This document shows, in pieces, positions 1 to 10,878 of a stretch of DNA of 64,000 bases. The notes beneath the pieces are model-generated. The model made no database searches. It was given only the letters and a program-made list of their open reading frames with translations, and was not told the origin of the DNA. The stretch is from NCBI GenBank assembly GCA_033557465.1, contig CM066033.1, positions 386,639,289 through 386,703,288 on the forward strand. Direction: 5' to 3'. Origin of the DNA: Ichthyophis bannanicus (taxonomy: Eukaryota; Chordata; Amphibia; Gymnophiona; Ichthyophiidae). The first letter of the stretch is position 1. Every line of letters starts with the position of its first letter. Position numbers and translations under genes: made by a program.

Positions 1-1055
1 CTCTCTGACCTCACCTTTAAACCATGCTGGCAATTTTTTGGACTTCCTTCCACTTTTCTTAAAGCGTCGAATACAGCTGGTCTGGGCTTCCAAGATATTA
101 TTTTTCAACAACACCCAAGCTTGATATAAGTCTTTAACCTTTGCAACTGCTCCTTTTAGTTTTTTCTTAACTATTTTCCTCATTTTATCATAGTCTCCCT
201 TTTGAAAGTTAAAAGGTAGTACTGTGGATTTCCTTACTATCCCTCCTCCACTAATTAAATCAAAGGCGATCATGCTATGATCACTATTGCCAAGTGGACC
301 CAACACCTTATCTCTTGCACTAGATCTGGTGTTCCACTAAGGACTAGGTTTAATATGGCTTCCCCTCTGGTCAGTTCATGAACCAGCTGCTCCAAGAAGC
401 AGTCATTTATTTCATCTAGGAACTTTATCTCCCTAGCATGTCCTTTTGTGACACTGACCCAGTCGATACCGGGGTAATTGAAATCACCCATTATTATTAC
501 CGCGCTGTAACTTTTATTAGCTTCCTTGATTTCTTTGAGCATTTCATTCTGGCCAGGCAGTCGATAGTACACCCCCACTGCCATTGCCTTCCCCTTTTTA
601 CATGGAATTTCAATCCATAGAGATTCTACAGCAAATTTTGTTTCCTGCAAAATTTTAATCCTTTCTGACTCAATGCCCTCTCTAACATAGAGTGCAACCC
701 CTCCACCAATTTGTTCAGCTCTGTCATTACGATATAGTTTGTACCCAGGTATCACAGCGTCCCACTGGTTGTCCTCCTTCCACCATGTTTCTGATATTCC
801 AATCATATCTAACCTCTCATTTAGTGCTATATATTCTAACTCTCCCATCTTATTTTTTAGACTTCTAGCATTTGCATACATGCATTTTAGAGACTGTATT
901 TTATTCATATTAATTTGGCTATTGGTAGACATGGGTAATTTGGGATCTTTAAGCTCTGTCTGCTCTGTACTCGAGGGCATTTGGGCTACTTTACTCTTTT
1001 TTGGAACCTCTCTGCTTTTGGTAGTATCCTTCAAGGATACATTCTTCCGAACCAT
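1..1055 (-). pseudogene. CR1 ORF2, APE-type endonuclease part, frameshifted
   Basis: This is the N-terminal part of LINE ORF2, the apurinic-endonuclease-like domain that nicks target DNA. From the Met at 1055 the frame shows a Lys/Ser-rich leader, then NARSLKNKMGELE, the motif GISETWW that carries the catalytic Glu, the GGGVALYVR strand, and MGDFNYPGIDW with the catalytic Asp-Phe-Asn. The frame is lost near position 312. The expected ending, with LGNSDHSMI (the SDH catalytic His motif), reads on in a neighbouring frame through about position 1, followed by the Lys-rich linker that leads to RT. A one-base indel is therefore the visible lesion. The gene is cut by the window edge. Confidence 0.82.
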
Positions 1056-1090
1056 CCGCTCTTGGGCGACTGTCGGCTTTCCCCTATTAT

Positions 1091-2011
1091 CTAATTTAAA
1101 AGCTGCTCTATCTCCTTTTTAAAGGTTAATGCCAGCAGCCTGGTTCCATCCCGGTTAAGGTGAAGCCCATCCCTTCGGAAGAGCCCCTCCTTTCCCCAGA
1201 ATGTTCCCCAGTTCCTAACAAATCCAAAACCCTCATCTCTGCACCATTGTCTCATCCACGCATTGAGACTCCGTAGCTCTGCCTGCCTTTTGGGCCCTGC
1301 ATGTGGAACGGGAAGCATTTCGGAGAATGCTACCCTGGAAGTTCTGGATTTCAACCTTCTACCTAAAAGCCTAAATTTAGCCTCCAGAACCTCCTTACCA
1401 CATTTTCCTATGTCATTGGTACCGACATGTACCAAGACAGCAGATTCCTCCCCAGCACTATCTAAGACCTTATCTAGGTGGCGCATGAGGTCCGCTACCT
1501 TCGCACCAGGCAGGCATGTTACTAGGCGATCCTCATGTCCACCAGCCACCCAGCTATCTACATGCCTAATGATCGAATCACCAACTATAACGGCTGTCCT
1601 AATCCTTCCCTCATGGGCACATGGCCCTGGAGAAACGTCCTTGGTGCGAGAGGGTTTTACATCACCTGGAGGACAGGTCCTAGTTACAGGGTCACTTCCT
1701 GCCACACCAGGGTGATGCTCTCCTGTCACGTGACCTCTCTCCTCCATGGCAACAGGCATGCTGCCAGACTGGAGGTGGGACTTCAGGACTATATCCCTGT
1801 AGGTCTCGTCTATGTACCTCTCTGTCTTTCTTATGTTTTCCAAGTCTGCTAGTCTAGCCTCTAGAGAACGGACTTGTTCCCTGAGAGCAAAGAGCTCCTT
1901 GCACCTAGTGCACACATAAGACCTCTCACCAACTGGGAGAAAATCATACATGTGACACTCAATGCAAAAGACTGGAAAGCCCCCATCTCGCTGCTGGACT
2001 GCTGTCTGCAT
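1091..2011 (-). CDS. CR1 ORF1 protein with Cys-pair module and SGNH esterase domain
   Basis: This open frame of 306 codons encodes the CR1 ORF1 protein, which packages LINE RNA. Residues 16-37 hold two Cys pairs (C16/C19 and C34/C37), a small zinc-binding-type module. They are followed by a charged, Leu-rich, probably coiled-coil stretch (about 38-75) and a linker low in order. Residues 140-306 form an SGNH hydrolase fold: GDS at 144-146 with the nucleophile Ser, GTND at 197-200 with the oxyanion Asn, and DGLH at 281-284 with the catalytic Asp and His. All four SGNH blocks are present and uninterrupted. The Met chosen is the first in frame and sits just before the Cys module. The product's role in transposition is known only loosely for the family. 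Confidence 0.85.
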   Translation of the reverse strand: MQTAVQQRDGGFPVFCIECHMYDFLPVGERSYVCTRCKELFALREQVRSLEARLADLENIRKTERYIDETYRDIVLKSHLQSGSMPVAMEERGHVTGEHHPGVAGSDPVTRTCPPGDVKPSRTKDVSPGPCAHEGRIRTAVIVGDSIIRHVDSWVAGGHEDRLVTCLPGAKVADLMRHLDKVLDSAGEESAVLVHVGTNDIGKCGKEVLEAKFRLLGRRLKSRTSRVAFSEMLPVPHAGPKRQAELRSLNAWMRQWCRDEGFGFVRNWGTFWGKEGLFRRDGLHLNRDGTRLLALTFKKEIEQLLN

Positions 2012-2329
2012 CTTAGTTTTTGTTTAGATCTTTAAGTTCTTTACTTACTAAGGGTTGCTATGGATATTTATACCAATAAAACTGTACCTAATACGTTTAA
2101 TATACCTTGTTCACCTGAAGCTTAATTGAGCTCAGGTCCTTAGTGTATGACTGATTTGGGTAATGAGCTTCACCTGAGAGCACCTCCTGTCTTTTAAGAT
2201 GTGTAAGTACCTATAAAGCTACGATTATCCCAGGGGTGGGTGGGTGTGGGGAGGGAGGGAAATAACACTTATTAAAAGAGGGCTGCTACACAGTACCCTG
2301 TCCTGTGCTGCTGAGGTAAGCTATATTCT

Positions 2330-2700
2330 TATTTGATTTAAATTATAGCTCTTTGCTGCTGCTAGGCTCTAACGTATTATGGAATTTAAACTACAAGCTC
2401 TCTGCTGGGTTCTAAATTTAACCAGAAAGCTCTCTTCTGTGTTTTAAATTTAAACTAAAAGTACTTTGCTGATACTAGGCCCTGAGTGATTATTAAATGT
2501 AAACTACAGCTCTCTGCTGGGTTCCAAATTTAACCAGAAAACTCTCTTCTGTGTTTTAAATTTAAACTAAAAGTACTTTGCTGATACTAGGTCCTGAGTG
2601 ACTATTAAATTAAAACTACAAGCTCTCTGCTGGGTATGAAATGTAACCAGAAAGTTCTCTTCTGTGTTTTAAATTTAAACTTAAACTGCTGCTACTAGGC
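2330..2700 (-). repeat. Tandem repeat of about 112 bp in the CR1 5' region
   Basis: The phrase AGCTCTCTGCTGGGT recurs at about 2396, 2508 and 2621, a period of 112-113 bases. Each is followed by diverged copies of the same block (TTAAATTTAAAC, then GATACTAGG or CTACTAGG, then CCTGAGTGA). About 3.3 units are visible, the outer ones shorter. The array lies directly upstream of ORF1 on the LINE's own strand. In other LINE clades tandem 5' monomers carry the promoter, so a promoter role here is a reasonable inference, but no promoter motif was identified. Confidence 0.8.
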
Positions 2701-3003
2701 CCTGACTGATTTAACAAAAATAGTGGGTTCACAGATTAAATAGCTTTAATAGAAAGAATTCCTTTCAGAAAATTCCCAGAAGTATATACTCACAATTGCA
2801 GATCTCTCTCCAGAAGTAACAGTCCCCTTTTCTAGTCTTTCAACATAGGCTACTAACGATACTATTTATGTTATTAATTAAATAAAAACGTTTATCAAAA
2901 TTTGGAATGATTTGTTTTGAGTAATAGCCTTACTGGGTGAGGAGGTGGGGTGCTGTAATAAATTTATGGAACCAAGGGGGCAACGGGCCGAAAGGTTTGT
3001 GAA
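2701..3003. other. No gene seen; possible edge of a hAT-like repeat near 2986
   Basis: This is AT-rich spacer without an open frame of note. The stretch ending at about 2986 reads GGTTTGTGAATCACTG followed by CTCTAAGC, which looks like the worn right end of a hAT-type terminal repeat plus an 8-base target site. I could not find a convincing left partner, so no element is called. Confidence 0.35.
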
Positions 3004-3480
3004 TCACTGCTCTAAGCAGAAGGTGACAGCTCTCTTGCTATTCCAGGAATGAAGGACCTTTTCACCTCTATAGAGATGTGGCTTAGAGCAAAAAAATGTT
3101 GGCAGGGTGCTTGACTGATTAATATAGAAATCTGACACTTCCTTAAGCAGGAGTTTGGAGTGTGTGTGAAGCATCATCCCACTATGATGAAATCTAGTGT
3201 ATGCTGGACAAGGCACTCTGTCTGGAGCTCACTGAAGTGACTGTCATCCAAAATGTGACTGTTCGGGTCAGGTACCTGAGTTCACAAGAGTCTAGAGGCT
3301 TGACGGAGGCTTTCATCAACTGGATGAGATCCAGACTGATGTTCCATGACACTGTGGAAGGCCTGATGGGACGCTTCCATTGAAGCAAGTTCTGCAAGAA
3401 TCAGAGGCTACACAGAATAGAGATGGAATCCACTTGCTATTTTGGGGAGCAGGAAGTACCAATAGTAAAATCTCTATCCT
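3004..3480 (-). pseudogene. Decayed DIRS tyrosine recombinase fragment
   Basis: Two short overlapping frames translate into consecutive parts of a DIRS tyrosine recombinase, in the same order as in DIRS-2 of this window. The piece at 3194-3397 matches the stretch running from PPIRPP through the hydrophobic helix before the first catalytic Arg. The piece at 3004-3216 matches from TRFHH through the LHTLECKRAL-like segment. The first catalytic Arg region is already garbled (TSVSSRQSAL in place of TSARRISELQAL), and the HxxR and Tyr blocks are missing. Several frameshifts and stops mark it as an old dead copy. Its right end near 3480 is uncertain. Confidence 0.7.
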
Positions 3481-4530
3481 CTCCCCTGTGGTGGGATAGC
3501 TTCAACTGGTCTGGGCTCTATGGAGATTAACAGCCTGAGCAGACCCGGAGCTTTAATGCTATTTTGGGTAGTGAGACCTCTCTTGATTACTGGGCTGATC
3601 TTTGTACTGAAGAGAACTAATGGCTAAGGACATCTGCCATGCGGCTTTGCCACCAGCAGTTGGTGTGGCTCCTTGGATCTTGGCCTGAGCCTTCATTAGC
3701 AGTTCTGAAGAACTTTACTTTAGTTCACTATCAAGGAAGCTTAAAGCTGATCCTTTCAGGCCTGAAATGAACTTTGCACAAATATCACAGCCAGAGGCAT
3801 TGCAGCTTTATAGCAAACACGGTAGCAAAGTATATGATTATCAGTGATGCACAAAGCAACCCACCCCCCCCCCCCCCACACCTCCACCCTGCGGGGTAGG
3901 AACAGAACATGGACTAATAATCTCCTGGGAGCCTAGCAAGGATGTCTGCCTGAAGTGGGAGGATTCTTGGGTTTAGTTCCTCTTTTCAGGGGGTGGGGGG
4001 TGATGCGACCCTGGGATGGAGGATGTCTAGGGTATAAAACTCCAGGGAATATGCTAATGAAGGTCTGTGGTGACCGAGAAGATCAAGGAGCCTGCCCAGC
4101 AGAGGTGAGCTGGAACCTTTTGGCTACCTAACCATGGGAGCCAAAAATAGGATTACTCTGGCTGGGACGTTAGAAGAGAGAACAAGGAGTGGCTGGCACA
4201 CTCAGGTACTGGTGGAAATGACTGAGGGGAGAAATAGTACTAGAATCTGGAAGCACCAGTAGTGTTTCCGAGGGGAAACAATACTGGTGCTTCCAGATTC
4301 TACTGTAGCAGGACTGTGAATATTAGAACTGACCATAATTCTATGTTCAAAGTTACTACAGCTGTATGTGAATGGAGCGAGACTGCCAGTTTCTTTTCCT
4401 TTTAAAGTTGAAGTAAAATATCTTTTGGGGTTCAGAATGAAACGTTAGGCTCAGACAGAGAGACTGAGCCAGTGGCTGAGAGTACAATAGACCCCCAAGG
4501 AGTTACACTGGTGCTGCTCTAAGAGCCCAG
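3481..4530. other. No gene seen; poly-C tract and hairpin only
   Basis: Apart from the hairpin at 4241-4302 and a C homopolymer near 3863-3878, I recognise nothing here. No long open frame and no element ends were found. Confidence 0.4.
4241..4302. repeat. Near-perfect 29-bp hairpin
   Basis: Positions 4241-4269 and 4274-4302 are reverse complements at 28 of 29 positions, with a GAGG loop. The arms begin TAGAATCTGGAAGCACCAG and end in the matching complement. It stands in otherwise unremarkable sequence between the DIRS relic and the next LINE. No target duplication was found beside it. It may be the core of a very short palindromic MITE, a local inverted duplication, or a transcribed hairpin. 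Confidence 0.75.
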
Positions 4531-5715
4531 TAATTTATTTATTTATTTATTCACTCTTATATACCGCGCTTTTCAGTATCAGTGCGGTTTACAGATAACA
4601 AAAAAACTCTGCATCAGAACAAGTGATCATAATGCTTACATTGTAACAGGATAGCTAAACTTGGTCTGAAAAACAGGGAGACTATATACACATCAATAAC
4701 AAGGTTATTGAAAACTATTTACAGTTTATACTACAAGCTAGTATTCATAATGCAATGGTTAATAGATTAAGAGGTCTGTGAATTATGCCTGACAGGGTGA
4801 TCAAAGTCAGGTTGTAGGAGAGGCAGAGTTTGGGTGAGAGAGTTGAGGTGTGCTGGGTGGATGTGTAGGGTTAGGATGGGCAAAATGAAGGAGAAATAAA
4901 TGATGCTTTAGGGCTTTTCTAAATTGTGAAAGGTCGCTAATTGATCGAATGTGTGAGGGGAGGTCATTCCAGCATCTCGGGGCGTAGAATGCAAAGGATC
5001 TGTTCCTGGTTGAATGATTGCATTTTGTAGATTCAAGGGGTACAGTAAGCGTGTTGGAGGCTGCTGACCTTCTCAACCTGTTATTGGGGGTGATGGTGAG
5101 GAGAGCGGAGAGGGGTGAAGGAGATAGCCGGTTAATTGCTTTAAAGGTTAGGAGTAGCGTCTTATAGGAGAGTCTGCTGTGCAGCGGTAGCCAGTGTAAT
5201 TCCATAAGTATGGGCGTGATGTGATTATTTCTGGAGATGCCGCAGAGAATGCGAGCTGCTGCATTCATGGCCATCTGAAGAGGGTTGAGGGTGCTCTTAG
5301 GGAGACCGTGCAGGATGATGTTTGCATAATCGAAATGTGGAATTACGAGCGTCTGGAAAATAGTTCTGAAGTCGTCCGGGGCTAGTAGTGGTCTTAGGTG
5401 CCTTAATGTCATGATTTTATTGTAGATGGACTTGGTGGTGTTCTTTACGTGTTCTTTGAAGTCAAAATGATTGTCAAGTGTGATGCCCAGGTAACGGATC
5501 GCAGATTTACATGGGAGTTCTGCATCTCTTACCTTGAAGGTGGTGGGGGGGGGGGGGAGGGAGAAGCTCTTGTTCCTAGAGATGAATAAGACCTCGGTTT
5601 TCTTGAAGTTTATCCTTAGATTCTGAGATAGGAGCCAGTCGGTGATTGCGTTGAAACACTTGACTAGTGGGGAGAAGTCAGGACAATTAAGACTGACTGA
5701 GCCAAAATCCAGAAG
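4531..5715 (-). mobile_element. 5'-truncated L2/CR1-group LINE (RT C-terminus and 3' tail)
   Basis: On the minus strand the frame from about 5715 to 4807 encodes the end of LINE ORF2. It covers the RT segment with LRINFKKTEVLFISRN, the YLGITLD block, HFDYAN, the ITPILMELHWLP thumb motif, and the C-terminal FAFYAPRCWNDLP motif. The 3' untranslated part follows down to an AATA-type microsatellite tail at 4531-4552, with a GCGGT-containing end that recurs in other LINE and SINE tails of this window. RT motifs A-C are absent because the copy is 5'-truncated. The long surviving frame shows it is not ancient. The copy at 62092-63790 belongs to the same family. Confidence 0.85.
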
Positions 5716-8700
5716 CTGGAGAAATGATGTGTGTGCCCCCGGATAAGCGGGGTTACACACATCTTGAAGATAATTTTATAACAGGGTACCTAGGTTTAGA
5801 GGGCTGGAAGGTTTATCGTTTGTTGGTTTTTGATATACTGCCCTTTGTGAGCAGACAGGGTGGTGTACAAGGTAAAAGCAAATTGAGTTTTAAAAAAACA
5901 GAAAGGAGCTACAATAAAAGACAGGAAAGAGGAGAAGAGAGAGAGAGAAACATGCAGAGGAAAGGGGAAGCCAATATAGGGCGCAGTCTGGTGCTTATTT
6001 TTAGCTCAGTTCATAAAGACGCATAGGTGCCTATGGGTCTTCACAGAATATTAGCACGATTCCAGCAGCAATTGAGGTGAGTTGAGGTCCTGGACGCTTA
6101 CACCCGCTCAGGAGCAGGCGCAAATGTCTGTATATACAGCATGCAAGTGCGCATGTAGATTGGCATACTTTATCATCAAAAGGGGGGGGAGTATATTTTA
6201 GAAGCCCTCTTTATGAATTGGACATCTGAAAAAGGGTTCTTGGACATGCAAAGCATGGAGAAGTCCCTGTAGCCATTTCAGAAGCTGGATATACAGATGT
6301 CCCCGTCACGAGAACATCAGTATAGCATGGAGGCATAGCCTGGGCAGAGCAAGAGACACACACGTCGTGGTGCAATTTCAGAATAGCACAAGCATGTTTG
6401 GCCCTGGTTGGTGAGACGTCCATGCCCATACCTGCTCCTGACCATGAATAAGATGCAAAAAAGTGCTCGTTTCATGGATGTAATTCTTCCAGGGGAAAGA
6501 GCATAATGCCACAGTTATTATTTCCTGCTCCAAGAAACCTGAGTGTAAATACAAACTCCAAACCTATTACTGGCCTGCCACCACACATCTGAGTATCTGA
6601 AATGGCAGGTCAGGACATGCAAGTTTCATAGCATGGTCACCTCCTTTCTAAAATACTCCTACTGGTGCATCCAAGAACCTGGTTTTCAGGCCATGCAATT
6701 CAGGAGTGACCACATTTCTGCAAGAGCCTACGCCTGTACACATACCTGGCCTTGCACCCTCAGGCGGGGCCTGTCTCCAGAACCGGTTACTGAGATGTTA
6801 ATTTCTTGGGGTAGAGATTCAGCGATTTTAGAAGGCACTTATACGTGACGCCCTTCCCTGCTCCAACTCCTCCCCCCTTCCCCAATTTGTTGATGTTCTG
6901 CTCTGCACGTTCCAGATTCTTACTAGATGTCCCTTGTTAAAGGCTGTCTCATGTGCGCATTTTGTGACTCCGCCTGCACTGCAATGCCTACCATCTTGCT
7001 ATCACAGCTACGTTTCCACCTGGGCTAGTTTTATAATGGCCTTTTACCAGTGTATTCTTTCACACATGCATGAAAAACGCTTTATAAAATGAGCTTTATA
7101 AAATGATGGAACTTAAATCAACTAAGCCCACTTTTGGATACAGTGAGGAAAATTGTTGAGACAAAATCAATCATGAAATTTTCCCTACTTAGAAAATATG
7201 GTCCAAAAAAATGCAAAAAACCCCAAAAACCCCGAACCCAAAATTCTTGAGTAGTGGCTTGCTGGCACAGCCGTACTAAAGCAAAATACATGGGCCACTT
7301 AAATGAATGGATAAATTCAAAAAATACAACTTCAGAAACTCTCCTAAAAATTCCACAGAAGGGCAATCTAGGGGGTTTTAAATAAAAAAAAGGCTGAAGT
7401 AGATCATCTTTACATGCTCTGTGAGGTCACAGAAGAAAGATTCTGCTCAAGAGTCTTGGCAGACAAAAATAAACTGAGGGGACCTGAGGGGTCATGGAAG
7501 CACAGAACCTATCACAGTGAAAAGCTTTTACCTTTTCCAGAATACTCTGAAAAAATCCATTCTCTCTTTACTGAGTGAGGTTACGTGATAAATGTGTGTG
7601 ACTTAGCAAACTGCTGGTCTTCACAGAAGTACTCTTACAGCTTTCAAAGACTACGGTTGCAGGAAGCCATAAACAGTATTTGTTGACCTAAAGAAACATT
7701 TTCCAGATTAGGTAATAGTAACTGCAGTCACTCACCAACAGTGGATTGGAGAAGTCTGGAAGGTCTGGTACTAAAATTCCCACTAATGCACAGACCACTA
7801 TTAACACTGTGCACATGCCCAGAACCACGACAGGCCAGTCAGCTATCAGTGCCGCATAGCTACAAAGAGAAGGAATATCGCAAGAGAGAGTGGCATTTTA
7901 GAAATATAGGAGGTAGGATACATTGCAACTAATTCATTATTTACTTATGAAAAGATAAATTAACTGAAGGAGAAAACAAGCAGAATTGATCCCAAAGCAG
8001 AGGTGATGCTCAAAGAGCGAGCCTTCACACTTGTCTAATACATGTGATCTTCCGCCATCCCTCCACTACACAAAACCTTGGCCATAATACATTGGAGCTT
8101 GTCCTCTCATTTAAATCTTTGATGATCTTTGCAGCAGCTGTGAAATGTTGCAATAAGTCATCGTCCTTATAACAAATTGCATCCTAGTCTGCCAAACAGG
8201 CCAATGGAGGGGATAGAGGCTTCGCAAACTAGCCAACATTTGTTTTTGGGGTTTTGTGCATTTTCATTTCATTTATTCAATTGTTTTATCTGCCATGCAA
8301 ATAACCCAAGGCAGGACACAATAAAATGTGCATAATTCTTAATATAAATACTATACAAAAAAATAGCATTTATGAGTGATGTGACAGAGGACATCCGATG
8401 TAACCAAACACTTTTTCTCTTGTGCATCACTGCACCACATTTATTATTCAAAGGAAGAAATGAGAAAGAATGCAAAGAAAAATAGTGGCATTTCAATCGG
8501 TTTCTACCGTAGTGAGATATTATGCATCTCCCAATGAGGACAGTAGAGAACAAATTGGTTCTCTGCATGTTAGCTAAACAGCATTGTAAAGTGTTGTGTA
8601 AAATCTTGAAAAGGGATTATTTAAAACTGGTTGCACAGTTCAGTTGCTATTTCTTTCAAAATATTTCTGAATGTGATCCAGAGTTCATAGGAGCTCTCGA

Positions 8701-9401
8701 AAGCGGCAATTTTAAATTACAGGCAGGGCTTTTGGCTGGGGCCATGGAGGGTTTCCCTCAGAAAATGCAGCCCAGCAGGGAATGGGGCTGTAACACAAGC
8801 AATGGACATTTGCGCTTGCTTTGAAGCTGCAGCAAACCGTCAGGGTCAGCATGAGCCCCATGTAACCCTCTCTCCCCGTCTCTGTCCCTTTCTTGACTTA
8901 GTTAAATGACCAGTGTAAACAATGCAGGTTCTTTATCCCGTGGAGGGGGATGGGCACGTTTCGCAAGGGGTTTTCCTATGGGTAAGCAGCTGTCTTATCT
9001 GTGGGAAAAACTGGACAAAATTGCACAGAATGTTTAAATGTGTTGTACTGAGAATATTAAAATATGCCACACGCGTGCTGCTCTCAGACCTGCACCCTTT
9101 AAAGACTGTTCCCAGCACCGTCTCCAGCTGAGAAGTAATTACACCCATTAACAAGGTTTATGAGCAATGGGGATTCAGATTTGCAAGGACTTGTTCTGTT
9201 TCTGTGATTATTTCTGTTTTTATACTTTCCAACCCAACAGAAGAAAGAAAGAATTGCATAAAAGTTGTCGAGAATGTCCATCTGGGGACAAAAGAATTCT
9301 GAAAATTTAAGGGGAAAAGGATGAAACTTGGCATATGAGAAAAATTGGCAAAAAGACACATTGAGCTCAAAAAGCCAAATTTGACTGGGGGTTTCAAAGA
9401 A
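5716..9401. other. No recognisable gene; unclassified intergenic DNA
   Basis: About 3.7 kb without a supported gene. Open frames are short and show no family motif. There are G and A homopolymer runs (6181-6190, 7383-7391). Two neighbouring phrases ending in TTTATAAAATG at about 7080-7107 look like repeat debris. I see no element ends. Confidence 0.4.
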
Positions 9402-10256
9402 ATAAGTCTCTCAAAAACTAGCCCAATGTATTTCTATGGAAGAAGGAGTTCCAGGTCCTGTAGCATAGAAAATTACATACAGTAAAACACAGCAGTTATA
9501 GAATTGCCCCTTTCCAACCCCCTCTCTCTGTTCTCTACTCTTCCAACCCCCCAAACTGCTCCACCACCAAAAAAATACCCACTCCGACAACTGCCCTACT
9601 ACCCCATATGTTGCACCCACCCCCAAACTCCTTTGCAACTGCCTTACCAACCTGCCAGATGCTATCAACACGAAATAAATGCCTCCCACAACTGCCTCAC
9701 CCCTATAAACCCCATCCCCACAAAAGTCCTACCACACAAATAACTGTCCCTACCCTAAAAAACAACCTCTTGCAACCTGTCCCACCCCCAATACACCTCT
9801 ACAACTGTCCTACCACAATAAACAACCTCCCACAACCGCCTCACCCCCAAAAAAACACCCTCTCACAACTGCCCTACCATCTCACAAACTGCCCCTTCCC
9901 TAAAAAATACTGCTAACTTGGATCCCTGGTACCCCTATTGTTGGGCTGGTGGGCATGGGCAGGTATGCTGAACTATCTTTGTGTTACTTTATTACTAATT
10001 TTGTAAATTGCTTTGACTAGCCCTTTTCTGTTCACAAGTGAGAATTCTATAAAAATAAAAATAAATTAAAAGAAAAAAATACTACTAACAACTGCCCCAC
10101 CACTCTGCCAACAGCAACACACCCAAAAACGACCCCCTGCTAACTGCCCCACTGCCAAAAACTACCATGTCGCTAACTGCCCCTCCCCTAAGATATACTC
10201 CCTTGCAATTGCCCTACAACTCCTCAATACATTGGGCTAGTTTTTTGAGAGGCTTA
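9402..10256. mobile_element. Terminal-inverted-repeat element with internal C-rich minisatellite
   Basis: The left end 9402-9430 (TAAGTCTCTCAAAAACTAGC and onward) is matched in inverted form by 10228-10256, about 28 bases with two differences. Between them lie two C-rich, degenerate tandem arrays (about 9500-9910 and 10080-10240) built on phrases such as CAACTGCCCTACCA, separated by an AT-rich middle. No transposase-like frame is present, so it is non-autonomous. I see no clean target duplication and cannot assign a superfamily. Confidence 0.6.
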
Positions 10257-10878
10257 TGTCTCCTCTAGGAAAAGCAGTTCCAGCAGCTGCACCATACTAA
10301 CCCTGATTCACAGTAACACTGCAATTATGCAGTTGTACCTGTCAAAGAGTAACCCCCTTTTATTTCCTCTCCTGGCCACAGATACACAGAGAACGGACAT
10401 CTACACAAGCATTCACACACCCATACAAGAATGCACAAACACACATGCAAGCACATATGAAGTGGCACACAAATATATGCACGCACATACAAATAAAATA
10501 GAGATATACACACTCTAAAAAATTAGAAACATTCAAAACACAAACACATACTTATAAGCAAACAAACAAAACGCACAGAGGCAATGCAGATGCAAATGGG
10601 TGTGGGCATGCACATACACCCAGAAGGGCTGGCAAGAATTCCGTGAGCCATGCTCTGCATACTTTCCCCATCTGCATTTTAAAACAGAACTTCTCTCTGG
10701 CAACGATAGTTGCTTTTCCTTTCCTCACAAATCATGCATGATAGTGCAATTAATTCTCTCTCTTAAAGTGCTCATTGGTAATATATCGAGAAGCATCAAA
10801 ACTCTGCACTTCCAGCGACCATCCTCTATGGGGTAGTAATGATTTGCAAAGTCTCTGGCTAATAAAACCAACAGGGGC
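10257..10878. other. CA-rich low-complexity DNA, no gene
   Basis: Positions about 10380-10560 are rich in ACACA and CATACA phrases, a degenerate microsatellite. The open frames across it are low-complexity artefacts. The rest shows no recognisable feature. Confidence 0.5.

Larger units (their letters stand above)
1..2700 (-). mobile_element. CR1-type LINE, 5' half
   Basis: Read on the minus strand, this is the front half of a CR1-clade non-LTR retrotransposon: 5' region with tandem repeats (about 2012-2700), ORF1 (1091-2011), then the endonuclease part of ORF2 (1-1055). The reverse transcriptase would continue beyond the left edge, so its state is unknown. ORF1 and ORF2 are only 35 bases apart, as usual for a bicistronic LINE. 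An ORF1 with a Cys-pair module plus SGNH esterase followed by an APE endonuclease is the CR1 arrangement. The 5' limit near 2700 is set by where the tandem repeats fade, so it is approximate. Confidence 0.85.

Noticed and set aside
9504..9916. Pro/His/Thr-rich short frames
   Set aside because: Low-complexity C-rich array inside the TIR element, open by composition.
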